This document shows, one piece after another, positions 1 through 11,240 of a DNA stretch of 64,000 bases (position 1 is the stretch's first letter; each line of letters begins with the position of its first letter). The stretch is from Ligula intestinalis (taxonomy: Eukaryota > Platyhelminthes > Cestoda > Diphyllobothriidea > Diphyllobothriidae): contig JAYGXS010000007.1 of the NCBI GenBank assembly GCA_036362985.1, forward strand, positions 18,668,446 through 18,732,445. The letters are read 5' to 3'. The position numbers were made by a program, and so were the translations under genes. The notes below the pieces were generated by a model. It was not told where the DNA came from. It did not search any database and saw nothing but the letters and a program-made list of their open reading frames with translations.

Positions 1-625
1 TAATACGACTAAATATTAAACTAATAAATTAGCTAAACTTAATAATAAACTACCATGAAATAAGTATTTAGTTATCGATAGTAACTTACGTTGTTGTTTA
101 TAAGGAACCCTTACCGAAATGGGTGAATATTATAAAAGGAAGGATACCGATATGAGAGATTAACAAAGCACTGTAAAAACAATCCGTTTGGAGCAAGAGG
201 TGGCTACGAAATATCCGTTAGATACCGGTGGGAGTGCAGCGCTGTCGGCAACTGCGAATGAAAGCCATGGAGATACTGGCGGTAAGGAAAACGCGAGATG
301 ATTCGGTAATGGCGGGGTTAAGGTCAGTGATAAGGAACACCGGTCATCTGGACCGACAAATGATTACACCATTCTCATCCAGGATCCACGCGATAAGTGA
401 TCTTGGCGCATTTAAATAACCCTGTTAGATGTTTGGTTTGTTACATGGACTTCTTGGCTCGCCTTGGGTAAGGCTGGGTAAGTTAGTGTATCTGACGACT
501 TGATAGGTTTCTTTGTAAAAGCCTATTTTATTAGATTTAATGGAAGCCGCAGTATATCAGAGGTTTTAAATTCGGAGGGGAGTATAAAATGAAACACAGT
601 TATCTATAATCATTGTGTTAATTTT
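1..625. other. AT-rich non-coding stretch
   Basis: I see no gene here. The first 60 bases are a low-complexity run of TAA/TTA and ACTAAA words, like the stretches at 7255-7560 and 31670-31910. The short open frame at 228-419 has no recognisable motif and is probably chance. Confidence 0.5.
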
Positions 626-890
626 AAGTCTACATATGGCCACAAAAACTGGACAGGGGAATAGAACCGCCGCACCCAAATAATAAAAGTGTACTTACAC
701 ATACTTTCGAGAAAGGTAAATCGTCCTTCGTCCGGATCACAAAGACAGTGCGAACGTCGGTTTCGACAAGGTCCACCGTGTGCTCCGCAGAAGGGTGGTG
801 CGGACACGGTGACTTTCGCCGGATTATAGGGAAAGTAGACGTGCGCTGCATTTATCTCACCTTTTTCCCCACTCCCCCAACTGTGTCTGC
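626..890 (+). repeat. Dispersed repeat, also at 59655-59800 (minus)
   Basis: The stretch around 765-872 matches the reverse complement of about 59660-59790 by eye. Shared words include a GTGCTCC/GGGCTCC block, GACGGTGAC/ACACGGTGAC and a conserved CGCTGCAT(T/C)TA block. It lies directly upstream of a PLE endonuclease frame, and the open frame starting at 748 runs through it. It may be PLE-associated non-coding sequence or an independent repeat. Confidence 0.5.
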
Positions 891-960
891 TCTCGAGACA
901 AAGTCAAGACGACAGGAAATGGGGGTATGTGCAGGTGCCTCGTGCAGTACTGCACGACCC

Positions 961-1479
961 AAAATGAGTGAACAGTTAGCCCCGAAGAAGCCAGTTTTTA
1001 TATCCTTGCCCTTCAAGGGGGATAACGTCCTAGACACAATCAACAGGCGCTTGCTCAAGACCATAGAAAGAACCTATTACGCCGCAGAACTCATAATTTG
1101 CTCTCCAACAAAGCCCCTGCCGACTCCTTGTGTCAAGGATGCCTTTCCTTTGCACGCCACCTCTAATTGCGTTTACGAATTCATTTGCACTTGTGGATGC
1201 AAGTACATAGGACGTACGCAAAGATTATTGGAAACCAGAGCCAAGGAACATCTACCTAGCTGGTTATTCAAGCAAGAGCACCGTTCTCCTCGTTCCCCTA
1301 TCACTGAACACCTACTGGGCACGGGTCATTCGGTAAATTCTATAAATTCTTTCCAAGTTCTTTTTCGAGCACGAACATCTCGAATCTTGTGTTACCTGGA
1401 AGCTGCTTATATTAGACGCTTTAAACCGGACCTCTGCAAACAGTTGGAGCACGTGGTTAACCTTGCCTTACCTTGGTAA
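961..1479 (+). mobile_element. Penelope-like element fragment, GIY-YIG endonuclease domain (subfamily A)
   Basis: This is an uninterrupted frame of about 170 codons ending in TAA at 1479. It encodes the linker and GIY-YIG endonuclease of a Penelope-like retroelement. The core reads CVYEFICTCGCKYIGRT, followed by RLLETRAKEH. The paired cysteines and the CVY...KYIG spacing are typical of PLE endonucleases, which nick target DNA for retrotransposition. The reverse transcriptase that should lie upstream is missing, so this is a 5'-truncated copy. Subfamily A here shares the GYIGRTxxRLE...EH pattern with the copies at 57290 and 60541-61265. The open frame extends upstream to 748, but that part has no PLE similarity I can see. 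Confidence 0.8.
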
Positions 1480-2685
1480 CCACAAGCCCCAGATTCGCAC
1501 ATTCCCCAGCCCAATATTCCCCACAACTCAATTCCCTGTTTTCTTCCTCCAATTTTGTTTTAACCTTCTTTCTCTATCTGAATAGGACCTATGACCTTTC
1601 TGTATATTTTCAATTTCGTGTTTTTCTCATTCGTGAACCTTAATGCAATGAGGGGTTGTAACTGAGGAGCTCTCCCAAAATTTATGGTACCAATAAATCT
1701 TACAGCTATAACCATTTTCAAGCTAATGGTTTTAGTTTATTTATTCAGAGTTAATATAGTTTCTTTTAAACTATGGTCTGTTTATAAGGAATCTTCACCC
1801 CATTTCTTTAGCATACTACAGATCTTATACGTCATTAACTCGTTATTCTTCTACGTCCCTATATGTGCGTCTGCTGTGATGTTTAACAACTCTCCTCAGT
1901 GTTACATAACCGGGCAACTATACAGGTTATCTATTCCCTCGCGTATTCGTGTGCTTACCTCGACCAGCACTGCATCTGCGTAGTCTCCCACCAACCTGTA
2001 CCAACAACAGCCAGTGACCTTGAAGCTGCTAGTCGCCTGATGGTGCAAGGAAATTTATGCGCACAAGTCACCAGCCTGCTATCAGCCAGACACGGTGGTT
2101 CGATGACGCATATTGCGACTGCAGCACACTCCTTGGAATGCTCCCAAGGACTGCAGCCCTCTCCCTCCCCCCTGTGATCACGTTCTGTCAGTCATAAAGT
2201 GTGTGACATACGGTCCATTATGTATCTCATTAAATCCAAAGAGTTTATCAATAAAATCCCTAATACGCAAAAGCAGCCTAATCTGCGTCCGAAAAAATCT
2301 TACAGCTGTAAATTAAACATCCTAAAAAAGCAGAAGACACATCGTAGTTTATCAAGTAGTAGTACATTCCTTAGAAGTATTCGGGTTTTTAGAGAAAAGG
2401 AAAATTCCGAACAGTGAAAAATCGAGGTTGCTAAGTAAGCTAAAGTTTCAAATATAGAGAAAGTCTGTTCATGCAAAAGACTGGATGACTAAAGCAGCAC
2501 AAGTAAAATTACGTTTTAAAATATTCTTTTTGTTGAATTTTCGGATACATGTGTTTCCATATTAGGCGTAATGGAAAATACGGTTGTTACCAAACAGCCC
2601 GAAGGTCTAATATATAACCAAACATGGTTTCACGAGGATTGTCAGGTGCAACTGCAAAAGCGCCATTTGGTGAACAAAATACCGG
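1480..2685. other. No recognised gene
   Basis: Non-coding, AT-rich. The small frames at 1684-1983, 1899-2177 and 2199-2417 have no recognisable domain. The part just after 1480 may be PLE 3' sequence, but no terminal motif is clear. Confidence 0.4.
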
Positions 2686-3450
2686 CATTTGAGTGAGACT
2701 GATAAACAATCACTAACGGGCATCATCCTATGTACCAAAACTTTGAAATAAGAATGAACAATCTTGAGCGAATTATGAACAATAACCAAAAACCAATTTA
2801 TTTCGAAAATTGGCAAATTCTGAAAACGTGAAAATCGCTGTCACTGAAAAATGTGAATATGATTGTTAGCTGAAGTCATAAACATACAATTTTGTGTATA
2901 TTAAGCGAACTTTCTTGTATCGAATTTCTTTATTGGTATTTATGGTATTGTATTGCTCTTGGTTTCAGTTCGTCCTTCAAAAAATGCCGGTGAATACTTC
3001 ATGATTTTCCTTGTGTTCAAGTTTTTTGATACATTTAGATTCTTCTCGCTGTGTTTACCAAAATTTTAAAAATAAGATATTCCTGCAAACATATACCAAA
3101 GGAGTGACTTTTTGAATATTATTTTTAGGAATATGGCGACTTGGGTCATACTTGTAGACTTATCTTAACATAAAAAGGCTTTGCCGAGAAGAATGAACTT
3201 CCACGACAAAGTTCCGATATAAATAGTACTGAGACCAATTAAAAAACTTTCTATAATGAGGCATCTCTTTAAAACAAACTTTAATGAAATACCCAGCTGG
3301 CAGATTTTTGTGTTAATTATGTTTTTTCAAGGTAACATCCAAGTTAAAATCGGAAACTATGACCTCTTTTTATTCTCCTAAAATTCAGTGATAATCTTCT
3401 GCCAATTCCGTTTCTAAATTACGCATGAGCGGACACTGTATATTGTACGA
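2686..3450 (+). repeat. Old dispersed repeat, related to 53860-53990
   Basis: Words around 2695-2790 (ACTTTGAAATAA, CTTGAGCGAATT) and 3385-3440 (TAATCTTCTGCCAATTC, AATTACGCAT) recur in the same order at 53880-53990. There the spacing is much shorter, suggesting an internal deletion in one copy. No coding potential. The family is not identified. Confidence 0.4.
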
Positions 3451-4140
3451 TAGAGTATATTTTGGCGTTCGCTAAATTTAATATAGATTGTTTTCGGCCT
3501 CCATCTCCGTAGTAAGTATACGCATTTGTTTATGATCCCAAATACGGTCAGTCAATTTTATTACTACTTTGGCAAAAAATGTTTCGGAAGTTGGTGTTCT
3601 GAGCCGCAAATGAAATCAAAAAATCGAAATGGCATGATCAAATTATTATTCATGCAAACTTCGGTCACGACACTGCATGCGTTTGGGTCATCAGTTGCCT
3701 GTAGTTCCACTGTGCCTCCCAGCACCGCTACTTTCTGCTTAGGATGAGGAAGGAATATTGAACACTAACCTCAGCTTTCCTTTAATCTGCTTTAAGGAAA
3801 TAGTTGGTTTAAACCACTCGCAAAAACTTAGCAAAATGGTTCTCATGTAAACACTACTCCTTCTCGTTTCAAAAAAGCTTAATAGTAACAACGGCATTTT
3901 TATTTTTTGTACTATTAGCCTCATTAGTCTCATGTGCGTTGCTAAAATGCAATTTTGACTGATTAACTAGCAGTCAGAGCTTGTAGCTTTTAAATATACT
4001 ATTCTGTTTAGCTGTTTAGCACTAACATACGCAACTCCACCGAAAGCTTTAAACAACCTCAAAAAACAACCTCCATTGATAGATAAGTTGTGTTATCGGT
4101 TTCGTTGCATAGACTGCTCTGCAGTAATTACCTCTAGCTT
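3451..4140. other. No recognised gene
   Basis: AT-rich stretch with only short open frames (3526-3747 plus, 3739-3933 minus) that show no domain or compositional sign of coding. Confidence 0.4.
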
Positions 4141-4340
4141 GTTTTTAGCATTACCAACCGACGTTTACCAGACCCATCAGCCTAGTTTGTGATGCGTGTC
4201 GAGTGACTGATGCGCGGACTAGGAGTCAGGCGGTGTTGGCCGATTCTCACACCTCGCTGAGGCATATAGTGGCATGTGCAGACCGATAATCGGTATCGTG
4301 ACCGCCCATGCTCATCGCTTAACATATACTCCTAGCGTGA
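4141..4340 (+). repeat. LTR-like dispersed repeat R1 (partial)
   Basis: The words CCAACCGACGTTTACCAGACC and CAGCCTAGT match the opening of a repeat seen better at 25650-25880 and 27765-27990 (CCAACTGATGCTTACCAGAC, CAGTGCATGTT), and in reverse at 33690-33810. The better copies carry a TATA-like CTTTATAAA, so this may be a decayed long terminal repeat. Confidence 0.4.
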
Positions 4341-5160
4341 AATAGGCGATAGTAAGAGCATAGAGGCAGACAGAAGTTGGAAAAACGGCCGTGCCCGGTG
4401 CGCTAACTTAGTGCTGATCTGAGTTGGCGTCACAGCAACATAAGGCCGGTAACCGGCTGTTGATAGCAGGAGGAGGCAGTGAAAGCAGGCACGACCAACT
4501 ATGTGGGTAACGGGGGAATAAGCGCTCCGTAATACTTAGCCTAAACCTTAGCACTAACTTGAGCGGAGAATAAGTCAATAACCATAGACAGAAAAGATTC
4601 GATTTTGTACAGGAGTAGTAGTAGTAGTATAAACGCTTGCCACCCAGGGTATCACAGACGTATAAGGTAGGACTGTGGCCAGAGACACCAATACGATCGG
4701 CGGCACTGACCTTCGGCGTAATCAGTTTTACACGTGTACTCCAATTGACGACGAAGGAGCAGGGATATATGCAGCCCAGGGGTTTTGGCACCGAAAGTAG
4801 TGTGCTACCAGCAGATGGAGGTTAAGGTGAGAACAGAATATGTTGGCTGGACAAGTTGGACAGGTGTAATGGGCGAGAACCAGAATGAACATGCTGTTAG
4901 ATATTGAAGACAAGCTGCGCAAGCGTAGCTTTCAGACTGGGGAAACAGTAGTTACTGGATAGGTAGACAAAATGGCAAATTGTGGCTTGATAAAACCATG
5001 CATAACCATCAGCCTTTCGGCCAATTGAGTGGGGTTTGTGGCAATAAGAGAGTCCGAAGCAGGTGCCAAAATATGCTAAATATCTTGTAGAAAACTGTCC
5101 ATGGTCAATACTTGACTAAACCTCAGATTGGGAAGAAAGGTGTGTTTGTGTGGGGTCACC
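4341..5160. other. No recognised gene
   Basis: Includes a short AGT/GTA trinucleotide run near 4612-4630. The minus frame at 4408-4791 (127 codons) is the longest open stretch but shows no domain; its tyrosine run simply reflects the trinucleotide repeat. Confidence 0.4.
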
Positions 5161-5960
5161 AATGTTCAATTGTGACGAAATTGACAACAGAAGGCTTCCC
5201 AAATCAGAAGTCAGGGAAGACTGATGAGGTTGGACAGCGCTTAGTGTGAGCAAGGCCTTCGAGGATCTTCAGGCTCGATTCCTTTGGCGTAAGAGAAGAA
5301 ATGGGAGGTCAGATGGGAGCCATAGGGTATTCTGTGCAGAAGTAGAAGAGCGTGCGTCGGCAGCCGCGAGGACGGCGTCCGACGTATCAGAACGTTGGAA
5401 TCATCCAGCGACTCCATCGAGGTCATATGTTAGTCAGCCTCAGGGAAATGCTTGGCCTGATCGGAATTGAGTCACAAGACACTGGTGCGCACTTGTTAGC
5501 AGTCGCGAGAGGCTAGAGGTTGAGCGTTGCACTCGAGGTTCGGCCACTGCATTCCTATCGAGGAATGTTAAAGCTAGGAAGGTTTAACCCTAATGGCTAT
5601 GGTTTTTTAGGCCCGGTTATTTAGTAGCGGATAGATAAGTCTTAGGAAGGCCAGCATAGTAGGGACAATGTATTGTGTACCCAAGAATTAGGAGATAGTT
5701 GCCACTCAGTCTGGTATGGCGTTCAGTCGTGAGTGCCGTGTGAGAGCGCTGCGTCGTCAGAGTTGCCAACGACGCCACCTGCTGCGTCTGTACCTTTCGG
5801 GGCGGAATCCTAAGTGTCACTATGCAGCAGCCACCGCTTTGCGGTCTTGTGTGAGTCGGCATGTGATTGGTTGCATCGCGCAGCCGAGACTGTGTGTGTT
5901 AGTAGGTCGCGCAGGACAATGAGCGAGAAACAGACAGGGTGTGGGCAGTCGGGGTGACTG
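5161..5960 (+). repeat. Dispersed repeat segments
   Basis: 5170-5250 (AACAGAAG...AAATCAGAA...AGGGAAGA.TGAT) matches 26025-26110. 5480-5530 (GTGCGCACTTG(T/C)TAGCAG...GAGAGGC) matches 34530-34560 and, in reverse, about 38305-38335. The open frames at 5246-5470 and 5716-5922 have no known domain. The pieces may come from one LTR-type family. Confidence 0.4.
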
Positions 5961-6218
5961 CGGCCTTGGCGTGATTAATCAGCAATCACGGGTTTAAACA
6001 GAGGCGCTAAACCCCACTTTATTGCCTCCTCTATATCGAGGGCTGTGTTCCAGCGAAATAGAACCGCATCTGAGAGATTAATATTGCTCTCCGGAATATA
6101 TTTTTGTTTTGCGCCAGCATTTCGGATAGCTTACCCAGTTTGCCATTTTCAAAGCATCCACTAGCACTATTGATCAGCGATCGGAAACTCCGGTTGAACT
6201 TGCCAGCCTTGGACTGAT
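5961..6218. other. No recognised feature; flank of a PLE fragment
   Basis: Non-coding. It lies downstream, on the minus strand, of the PLE fragment at 6219-6742 and may contain that element's 3' sequence, but no hammerhead-like or palindromic terminus is clear. Confidence 0.35.
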
Positions 6219-6742
6219 CTATTTGTTTTCTAGTTCATTGTCTCGGCCCTCATATACATGTTTGCGGCTGGTGTTGCACTTTGCCACTACGATATTGCGT
6301 ATTGGCAATCCCGACATCTCCTCCGGTAGGTTTGTCGCGGGGTCGTCTTCGTCCGTATTTCTCATGTTTCGTGTGACGTTTTCTAGCTCTTCATAAACAG
6401 AATGGTGCAGAATTTTGTTGGCAGCAGGGAGGCCTAGATGCTTGTTGACAAAATTGGCACCTAAATGCCATGGCTCAAGCCTCAGTTGGTCCACGTTCGG
6501 GGGGAGGGAACTCCTTGAATGTCGCAACTATGACCAGTCTCTTCTATGCAAGTTGTAAGCTGTGAGTTGAGCTCCAATCTCCGAACCGCCAGTTTGCGCT
6601 CATGCATGTGGTTCAGCAATATTCGACCTGTCTTTCCAGCGTAGTTGCAGTCCTTATCTTCGCAACGTTTTTGGTAGACATCCATGAAGGTTTCAGAGGG
6701 AAGCAGTTTGTCTGTAGATTGCATCACATTGCCTTCAGTCAT
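6219..6742 (-). mobile_element. Penelope-like element fragment, GIY-YIG domain, frameshifted
   Basis: The minus-strand frame at 6482-6742 contains the endonuclease core with CNYAGKTGR (the YIG motif reads YAG), then a histidine/arginine stretch and EETGHS. It continues after a frameshift into the frame at 6219-6527, whose residues (LGANFVNKHLGLPAANKIL) look like a PLE C-terminal tail. No reverse transcriptase remains. A truncated, frameshifted relic. Confidence 0.65.
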
Positions 6743-6960
6743 TTAAAACTCTGCTCGATATTGGCAGTAGACGCTTTGACAATTGAGAACCGGTCAAAAG
6801 TAACAATGAAGTTGGTACTTGTTGCTGAACGTTCACAGACAGCTAATGGAACTCACTTGTCACGCTCTGCCTTGGGCCTCATTTCCTGGGCCCTGACAGG
6901 AGCCATAGTGGCTATTAGCCTTAGGCAGCTAATATTTGCGGCAAAGACAAGATAAATTTT

Positions 6961-6999
6961 GATGACTATTTCTGGCTTATTAGCCGTCGTCAGCCAGGC
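6961..6999 (-). ncRNA. Hammerhead-like module (degenerate)
   Basis: Read on the minus strand it has CTGACGA, then GGCT-AATA-AGCC as helix II, then GAAA. Position 7 of the core can be any base in active hammerheads, so CTGACGA fits. The helix III palindrome is mutated (ATAGTCAT) and helix I no longer pairs, so this copy is probably inactive. Confidence 0.45.
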
Positions 7000-7127
7000 A
7001 TACCCCACTCCAACGAGTGTCAATATCTCCCGACCTAAAACAACAAGGCAATGAGTTCGTTGCTCAGTGGTCAGGGGGTTAGGCTCTGATCAAAAATTCA
7101 CGAGTTCCAGCCTTGGGTGTAGCGTAT

Positions 7128-7172
7128 GACTGGCTGACGATAGCTAATAAATCAGAAATGTTCATTCAAGTC
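7128..7172 (+). ncRNA. Hammerhead-like module in SINE
   Basis: It has GACTGG (7128-7133), core CTGACGA (7134-7140), a helix II region of 14 nt whose closing bases are T and A, GAAA (7155-7158), helix III ATG..CAT with a short loop (7158-7165), a T at the expected cleavage position (7166), and CAAGTC (7167-7172), which pairs with GACTGG at five of six positions. Helix II is partly decayed. Confidence 0.55.
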
Positions 7173-7254
7173 TCCCCTTTCTTTGTCTGCAATAGTATCG
7201 AGTAAAGTTGGTCTATCATTTAAGCTAATCTAGCCTTAGAATTCTGTCTTACAG

Positions 7255-7560
7255 GACTGGTGGTATATGTATAGCTTAGTTTTAGGCTATTATTTTTTAT
7301 TAATTTAATTTAAGTTATAGTGTTGTTTAAGTTTTAGGTTGCCTTGATTTCTTAAGTTTTTCTTTGTCTAGTTTTGCTTAGTTTGGTATGTAGTAGTTAT
7401 TTAAGTATATTTATCTAACTTTGACGATACCTTAGTAAACTAAAATCAAACGAAACTAGTACAAATATTGAATAAATACACTAAATAATAAACTAAAATC
7501 TGAAGTAAACTAACACAGAATTAAAAGTAATAAAACTAAAAGAAACTACAAGACTAAGGG
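7255..7560. repeat. Low-complexity TTTAGTTT / AAACTAAA block
   Basis: The left half is rich in TTTAGTTT and TTAAGTTT words. The right half (from about 7430) is rich in the complement (AAACTAAA, AAACTAA), so the block is roughly self-complementary. A similar T-rich run lies at 31670-31910. No coding potential. Confidence 0.6.
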
Positions 7561-8219
7561 CTAAGGCTATCTATGGTCTTAGAAAAACTCTTTTGTTACC
7601 AGCCAAGCTCTCCAATACGCCAGCATGAAAGGAAAAGTGGTCTGGTGAGCAGCATGAAGTCCTCATATTTTCATCCCGAAATGCTCCCATTTGCGAGCTG
7701 TTCTTCTTATAACCCTATCCAGAGATACAGCACAAACTCTTTATATTCTCCTAGAAATAAGGTAAGTGTCAATGGCACTATGTAGGCAAATAAACAGTTT
7801 ATATACTATGCACAACTATACGTAACGTCTATCACTGAGGAGTTTTAATCAATATGTAATAAAGTGCCAACCGCGGAAGTTAAACCATGATATAATGAGG
7901 CATCCCTGTATCACGTATTTTATGAAACTGGGACAGTAGAAGAGAGTGGTAACAGGTCAGACGAAGAAGACACGAGCAAGCAAATTTTCGGAGCAGTCGT
8001 TGAAGGAAGCGAGGCAGTGAGGGGAGGGAAGAAGATTTCAGTTAATTGCCCATCTTATGAAATTTCAACCAAAATGCTCAAATGTGCTTTGAGCTGAACA
8101 ATTTACTACAGTAGAATTTTAAAATTTATCATTGTCCAGCCATATTTTAAGATATTTGAGTCACATTGTAATAAAAATCTTTGCATGGGCTTCTTTCTGA
8201 CTGCCTGCAAAATGCACAG
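7561..8219. other. No recognised gene; edge of a foldback-family repeat at 8180-8230
   Basis: Short open frame at 7573-7785 without motif. Near 8185-8230 the words CTGCCTGCAAAATGCACAG and TCTGTAAAAATA match the foldback repeat family seen at 10180-10230, 22260-22320 and 25480-25520. Confidence 0.4.
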
Positions 8220-8590
8220 TCTGTAAAAATAACTACCGTGGAAGAGGGTAAGACGTCCTCTGGGACCAGGAGTGTATTTGTCCGATGTTTCGAATTCTCC
8301 CGCGAGCACATTGTCAAGGAATGAAAAAGCGTATAGCTCACAGTGTATTCATCTGCGTTCTGCCGGGGTTGATCTCTGCCCTCAATCTGCTCGCACAACG
8401 CGAGGTAGGCATGAGGAAGCTCGACATGCCTGTTAATTGAGCCCGCGCGTGAATGCCAGGCTTCCTGCAGCAGGCGTGAAGTTCAGTCGTCTGACCGATC
8501 CAGTATTCGCACGCGTTCGAAGTCGAAGCTGTGTTCTGGCGTGGATGCGTGGGCGGCCACCAGGGAATTCGATAATTCTACCGAGAATAT
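8220..8590 (-). mobile_element. Penelope-like element 3' fragment (end of GIY-YIG domain, 3' UTR, terminal motif)
   Basis: The minus strand matches the plus strand at 29650-29990 in the same order: the endonuclease C-terminus (FDFERVRILDRSDD), a spacer ending in a GACAATGTG block, a hammerhead-like terminal motif (GAAACATC at 8284-8291) and a block with CCTGGTCCCAGAGGA. Only the tail of the element remains. The reading frame has one stop after the RSDD residues. Confidence 0.7.
8281..8315 (-). ncRNA. Degenerate PLE hammerhead-like terminal motif
   Basis: On the minus strand GAAACATC is preceded by a weak hairpin (TGCTC...GAGAA). It occupies the same place as the clearer motifs at 56292-56338 and 61799-61842. 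The helix III palindrome is broken (ACAT instead of ACGT), so activity is unlikely. Confidence 0.35.
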
Positions 8591-9935
8591 GGACAGCAAA
8601 CACAGATATATACCGGAACGCGTGACATAGTTTCATCTTCTGTGTCATGCCGTGCCCCTGTGATGCCAAAGCACTTCCTGTCTGACGCTTATCTCGAGCG
8701 CATACAAAAATTTGGCAGCCGAAGAACCGCCGCTTGAGTCGTTTGCTCCTATTTTTTTATATTAGCCATGCCACACTTTCGAGGATTGTAAACGTAGAAC
8801 CATGCCTAGAAGTAAAAAGGTTAGATGAAAACGGTCTTCAACCCAACCGGATGGTGATTTATTATGCTTACCCTAAAAAGATACCATTATGTGCCCGTCA
8901 GCACTATAAACAGCGAGCATTTGTCAATGTTCCCTCTGTACCTAGTCAAAGAAAGAATGCAGGACTTCGACCTTCCTCAACAGGAGGCTAGGGGAAGCCA
9001 TTTTGAAGTAGGAAAATAATCAATGACCTTTTTACTGTTTCCCAGGCATATATTAATCATCGGATTTTCTATTGGAAAATAATTGACTTTTCTGATAAAT
9101 TACTATATTTAGACAAGCCTCCGAAGTCAGCCCAGGCGGCCATATGTGGAAAGAAGTTCCCGGTAGAATAAACAGTATCGACAGCTGGGTGGTTTACATA
9201 GGCATAAAATTCAGAGAGCAACCGATCTGGGAAACCATAAACAGTAAGGTGTTCATCTCCATCTCCTAAAGTATGCCTTTGGTTAGAACGGCATTCCCCG
9301 ACTTCAAATGGACATGATAATTTTGCAAGATAACGCCCCTATTCACCGATCAGTGGAAGATGACTATAATTTACCTTACCACTCTAATCTAACTTTTTAG
9401 ACCAAAGCCAGCCTTTCGGCCTGCGACCTGCAAACCATTTTTATTCTTGCGAACAGTCCTGACTTTAATCCCATTCATCGTTAATCAAGATAAATTGGGA
9501 CAAGCCAACGAACCATATTTAAATGTAGCAGAATTCTTAATTTGTGCTCAATAATTGTATCGACCAAAACTCCGTTGAAAATTTTGTTTCCTCTATGCTC
9601 TTCCGACTTGCAGTGGTCTTGCATGCTAAAGGACAATAAGTAAAATATAAGTATGTTACATTTCCAGTACTCTTTCTTATTTTGTCCTTTTATCCTATTT
9701 TCCTACACTGGTGTTAGTTAATAATAAATAATTCATCTATCGCTTTACTCTATTTAATGGTTTTCGATAAAACAAATTAGCTGCCAGCTAATACGTAATA
9801 CTTTATAAGTGAAAATATGCCTTTTTAAGATTTGTGGTCTTCTTAACGCAGTATAACTTCCGGGTTGCGCGTTACAAGTGTTTTCATGCAAAGTTGACGG
9901 CTTTGGATAAACTTCCGCCCGTACAGTATATTTTG
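8591..9935. other. No recognised gene
   Basis: AT-rich non-coding sequence. The frame at 8734-8991 has no domain. No clear repeat match was seen by eye between about 8700 and 9900. Confidence 0.4.
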
Positions 9936-10240
9936 CAGAAAGCATATGTGTGTGCACAGCAAGCTGATCAAATTGCCATCATAATTAAGCCAGGGGAGTT
10001 GACAGTGCTGTGCACACGTAAACACTTAAATTAAATGCTGCAGCACCTTTCACTTACGGCGCCGAACCGCGCAAGTGTTCACCCATCCGAAGTTCTCAAC
10101 TTATACCTCTGAGAGGGCCTAATCCTCAGACAGTTTAGCCACCTCAGGATGCTTGCTTTTGAATGATTATCTTTCCGACCAGCTGCAAAATGAACAGTCT
10201 GTAAAAATAGCTGCTTCATTAGTATATATATTTTTTATAC
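9936..10240 (+). repeat. Foldback-family repeat segment
   Basis: It carries the ordered words CATATGTGTGTGCACAG, TGATCAAATTGCCATCATA, GACAGTGCTGTGCACACGTAAACACTT and GGCGCCGAACCGCGCAAG, and later AGGATGCTTGCTTTTGAA and TCTGTAAAAATAGCTGCTTCATTAG. The same series is at 22203-22660 and 24065-24250 plus 25430-25530. It is a piece of a terminal-inverted-repeat element; no transposase is seen. Confidence 0.5.
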
Positions 10241-10640
10241 CCTTGCACATGCTTGGCGGTCCGTGATCAGTCCCATTCTGCTGACTCATCGTACCTTTGC
10301 CTGTCAGGCCTCCACACAATAGCGCGTGAAAATCTTCCCACGTGCGTCTTGTCCACCCCACTCTTCTTATCGATCCACTGCAGGGCCGCGTGCGTTTTCC
10401 TTACCCCCTCGAGGGCTCGACGCCAATCAATGTGCAGATTTTCTTGCCTGGCTGCAGCGAACGGCGGAAATAGACCTAGCACCTATAATTCCACATGACA
10501 GTTCAACCGTCGATTTCAACGATATCCATCAGGAGCTTCAACTACAGTTGAAGCAGCGTGGTGACTCTCGCGAGATATACAGCGAAAGCAGACTCGCGGA
10601 TGATCTACTCTACTTTCTGACCACTCCCACACCGGGACCC
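10241..10640. other. Open frame of unknown origin
   Basis: Two overlapping frames (plus 10326-10670, minus 10267-10482) are open, but neither shows a domain I recognise. The segment lies between a foldback repeat and an LTR-like repeat and is probably mobile-element sequence. Confidence 0.25.
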
Positions 10641-11240
10641 GGTTGTCAAAACAGAGTCAAGAAGGCCTGACATGCGGGATGGCGCAGACGGCTGGCGCGA
10701 CCAACAATTAGCACGGTTCCAAACAGCACGTCTCGCCAGGTAGGCTCCCGACTGGGAGCGCCGTTAAGGCTACTGAATCTGGCTGTCAGCCCGCAGACAG
10801 CCACTCCACACAACAAGACATACTGGGTCAGCTGCGATGTCCAACTTATCCCATCAGCTGGCAACCCTCAAAGCCACGGCTTTTAGCGCACCGTGATAGC
10901 TTCAAGCCCATCAGATTGATTTTAGTGAGGAAATAAATGTGCGCTGAAGGTTGACCTCACTCTTCCCCACTGCCAGCAACAGACCACTGCCTAGCTGTCG
11001 GCCGCCTAGGGTGGGACGGGCGCAGTGCTGAAAATGAAAACAGATCGGAGATGAGCATGGTTGAACAGGTTGTGCAAGGGAAGAGGAAGAGAGAGGGGGA
11101 GAAAGAAGGAAGGTTGTGCAGGGGATGAGAGTGAGATAAAGGGAAAAAGAAAGAAGAACGAGAATGCAAACAGGAAGGAGAGCGAAAAACAAGAACGAGG
11201 GCACAGGTTACCCTTCTCTGGAGAATCTTCAGGGAATGGT
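10641..11240 (-). repeat. LTR-like dispersed repeat R2
   Basis: The minus strand carries GTGCGCTAAAAGCCGTGGCTT, GTTGCCAGCTGATGGGATAA and a long C/T-rich tract (plus-strand GA-rich, 11070-11170). The same pieces are on the plus strand at 20400-21430 (GTGCGCTAAAAGCCGTGGCTT at 21080) and 27960-28110. The order (pyrimidine tract, AATAAA-like site, conserved block) suggests a decayed LTR or retroelement 3' end. Confidence 0.5.

Larger units (their letters stand above)
6743..7190 (+). mobile_element. tRNA-like SINE with two hammerhead-like modules in opposite orientation
   Basis: On the plus strand the order is: a SINE tail region (GAACGTTCACAGA..., about 6824-6950), a minus-strand hammerhead-like module (6961-6999), a leader (GTGTCAATATCTCCCGACC), a tRNA-like promoter region (about 7050-7115, GTTGCTCAGTGG as A box and GAGTTCCAG as a decayed B box), and a plus-strand hammerhead-like module (7128-7172). 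The same plan, in better condition, is at 62174-62412. Pol III-transcribed SINEs are mobilised by LINE proteins. The palindromic arrangement suggests inversion or two insertions. Confidence 0.65.

Noticed and set aside
4408..4791. 127-codon minus frame with a tyrosine run
   Set aside because: The tyrosines come from an AGT/GTA microsatellite on the plus strand; there is no domain.
5218..5250. Hammerhead-like CTGATGAG
   Set aside because: No GAAA box or paired helices follow at suitable distance; the related repeat at 26070 lacks the box.
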